Below are positions 6,513 to 6,847 of a DNA stretch of 6,847 nt, in pieces (the stretch's first letter is position 1; each line of letters begins with the position of its first letter). Position numbers and translations under genes: made by a program. The notes under the pieces were generated by a model. It worked only from the letters and a program-made list of their open reading frames with translations. It was not told the origin of the DNA and did no database searches. Origin of the DNA: Pseudopedobacter sp. (GTDB taxonomy: Bacteria; Bacteroidota; Bacteroidia; Sphingobacteriales; Sphingobacteriaceae). The DNA lies in NCBI GenBank assembly GCA_014378285.1, contig JACMNZ010000149.1, positions 1 to 6,847 on the forward strand, given 5' to 3'.

Positions 6513-6528
6513 ATGAAAATATTTTCAT
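6513..6528. promoter_or_regulatory. 16-bp perfect palindrome, candidate antitoxin operator
   Basis: ATGAAAATATTTTCAT is its own reverse complement with no spacer, and starts 8 bases after the dnaE stop. Its first three bases are a possible start codon of the antitoxin-like gene that follows. Antitoxins often bind palindromes at their own promoter, so an autoregulatory operator is plausible, but this is inferred from position and symmetry only. It is too AT-rich and lacks the T-tail needed for a dnaE terminator. Confidence 0.45.
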
Positions 6529-6847
6529 ATCCAAAACAAAAATATTATATTTTATTGTGAAAAACTATGAAGAAAAAGAAGATGATTATTCTAACGCAGC
6601 TAGAAAAGCATTAGTTTCCTATCAATCTTGTTTTGAATCTCCTGTAAATAGACTTTCTGTAATTAAAGGAGGTTTACAATCTTTTTCTATTTAAGATTTG
6701 ATAGATGTTAGTGGTTCTACACGTTTTGATATGGCTAAAAATTTAGATTTGACTGAGCCAACATTACGTAAACATTTATCTGTATCTAAAGAATTAAGTA
6801 CAAGTTTGAGTGAACATGTGTTGTTTTTATTAGAATTATACAATAAA
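6513..6847 (+). pseudogene. Xre/MbcA/ParS-family antitoxin, interrupted, cut by window edge
   Basis: The frame from GTG 6557 reads KNYEEKEDDYSNAARKALVS, then SPVNRLSVIKGGLQSFSI, a TAA at 6692-6694, and continues in the same frame as DLIDVSGSTRFDMAKNLDLT, EPTLRKHLSVSKEL and STSLSEHVLFLLELYNK to the window end. The second part has the helix-turn-helix pattern (LT-x-x-TLRKHL) and the LSEHVLFLLELY helix of Bacteroidota Xre/MbcA/ParS-type antitoxins, which neutralise RES- or similar-domain toxins encoded just downstream. An upstream ATG at 6513 reads MKIFSYPKQKYY, which looks like the family N terminus, but in another frame and ending at TGA 6558-6560. So there appears to be one frameshift near 6540-6560 and one nonsense codon. 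It follows dnaE on the same strand. The C-terminal toxin-binding domain and any toxin lie outside the window. The family is recognised from memory; breakage is clear if the two halves are homologous to one protein. Confidence 0.65.

Noticed and set aside
6665..6672. AAAGGAGG as a ribosome-binding site restarting translation after the TAA
   Set aside because: It lies inside conserved antitoxin codons (IKGG), and the only near ATG (about 6705) is followed at once by an in-frame stop in its own frame.

Overview
The window looks like chromosomal DNA from a low-GC member of the Bacteroidota, most likely a flavobacterium. Three things suggest this: the 5S rRNA sequence, the AT-rich genes with no clear Shine-Dalgarno sites, and the transposase, polymerase and antitoxin families present. 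This placement is made from memory, not from a search.

Layout. (1) Positions 17-166 hold the end of an rRNA operon: a 5S rRNA gene and a strong intrinsic terminator. (2) Positions about 311-1920 are an insertion-sequence graveyard with no intact gene. It holds the decayed N-terminal half of an IS256-family transposase on the plus strand. On the minus strand, C-terminal remnants of three more transposases (IS4-like, a second IS4/IS1634-like, and IS5-like) lie end to end. (3) Positions 1921-2337 are an AT-rich, gene-free stretch with short AAAGCT repeats, two hairpins (one resembling a dispersed repeat) and a dyad 45 bp upstream of the next gene. (4) Positions 2338-6505 are a tight two-gene operon, dinB (Y-family DNA polymerase IV) then a short dnaE-type DNA polymerase III alpha subunit, separated by 4 bp. 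(5) From 6506 to the window end lies a 16-bp perfect palindrome and the start of a broken Xre/MbcA/ParS-type antitoxin gene, which runs off the edge.

How the genes work together. dinB and dnaE form a predicted translesion-synthesis unit. The Y-family enzyme keeps its catalytic acidic residues, and the DnaE keeps its polymerase active site but stops right after the OB fold and has a degraded PHP metal site. Each protein has a predicted beta-clamp-binding pentapeptide. The arrangement recalls the ImuA-ImuB-DnaE2 mutasome, but with an apparently active Y-family polymerase and no ImuA in view. No LexA/S24-type regulator gene is visible next to it; the region upstream is transposon debris.

I do not see a wholly new system. 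The points most worth a second look are the two-polymerase cassette with its paired clamp motifs, the in-frame chimera of transposase fragments, the two palindromic candidate operators, and the interrupted antitoxin.
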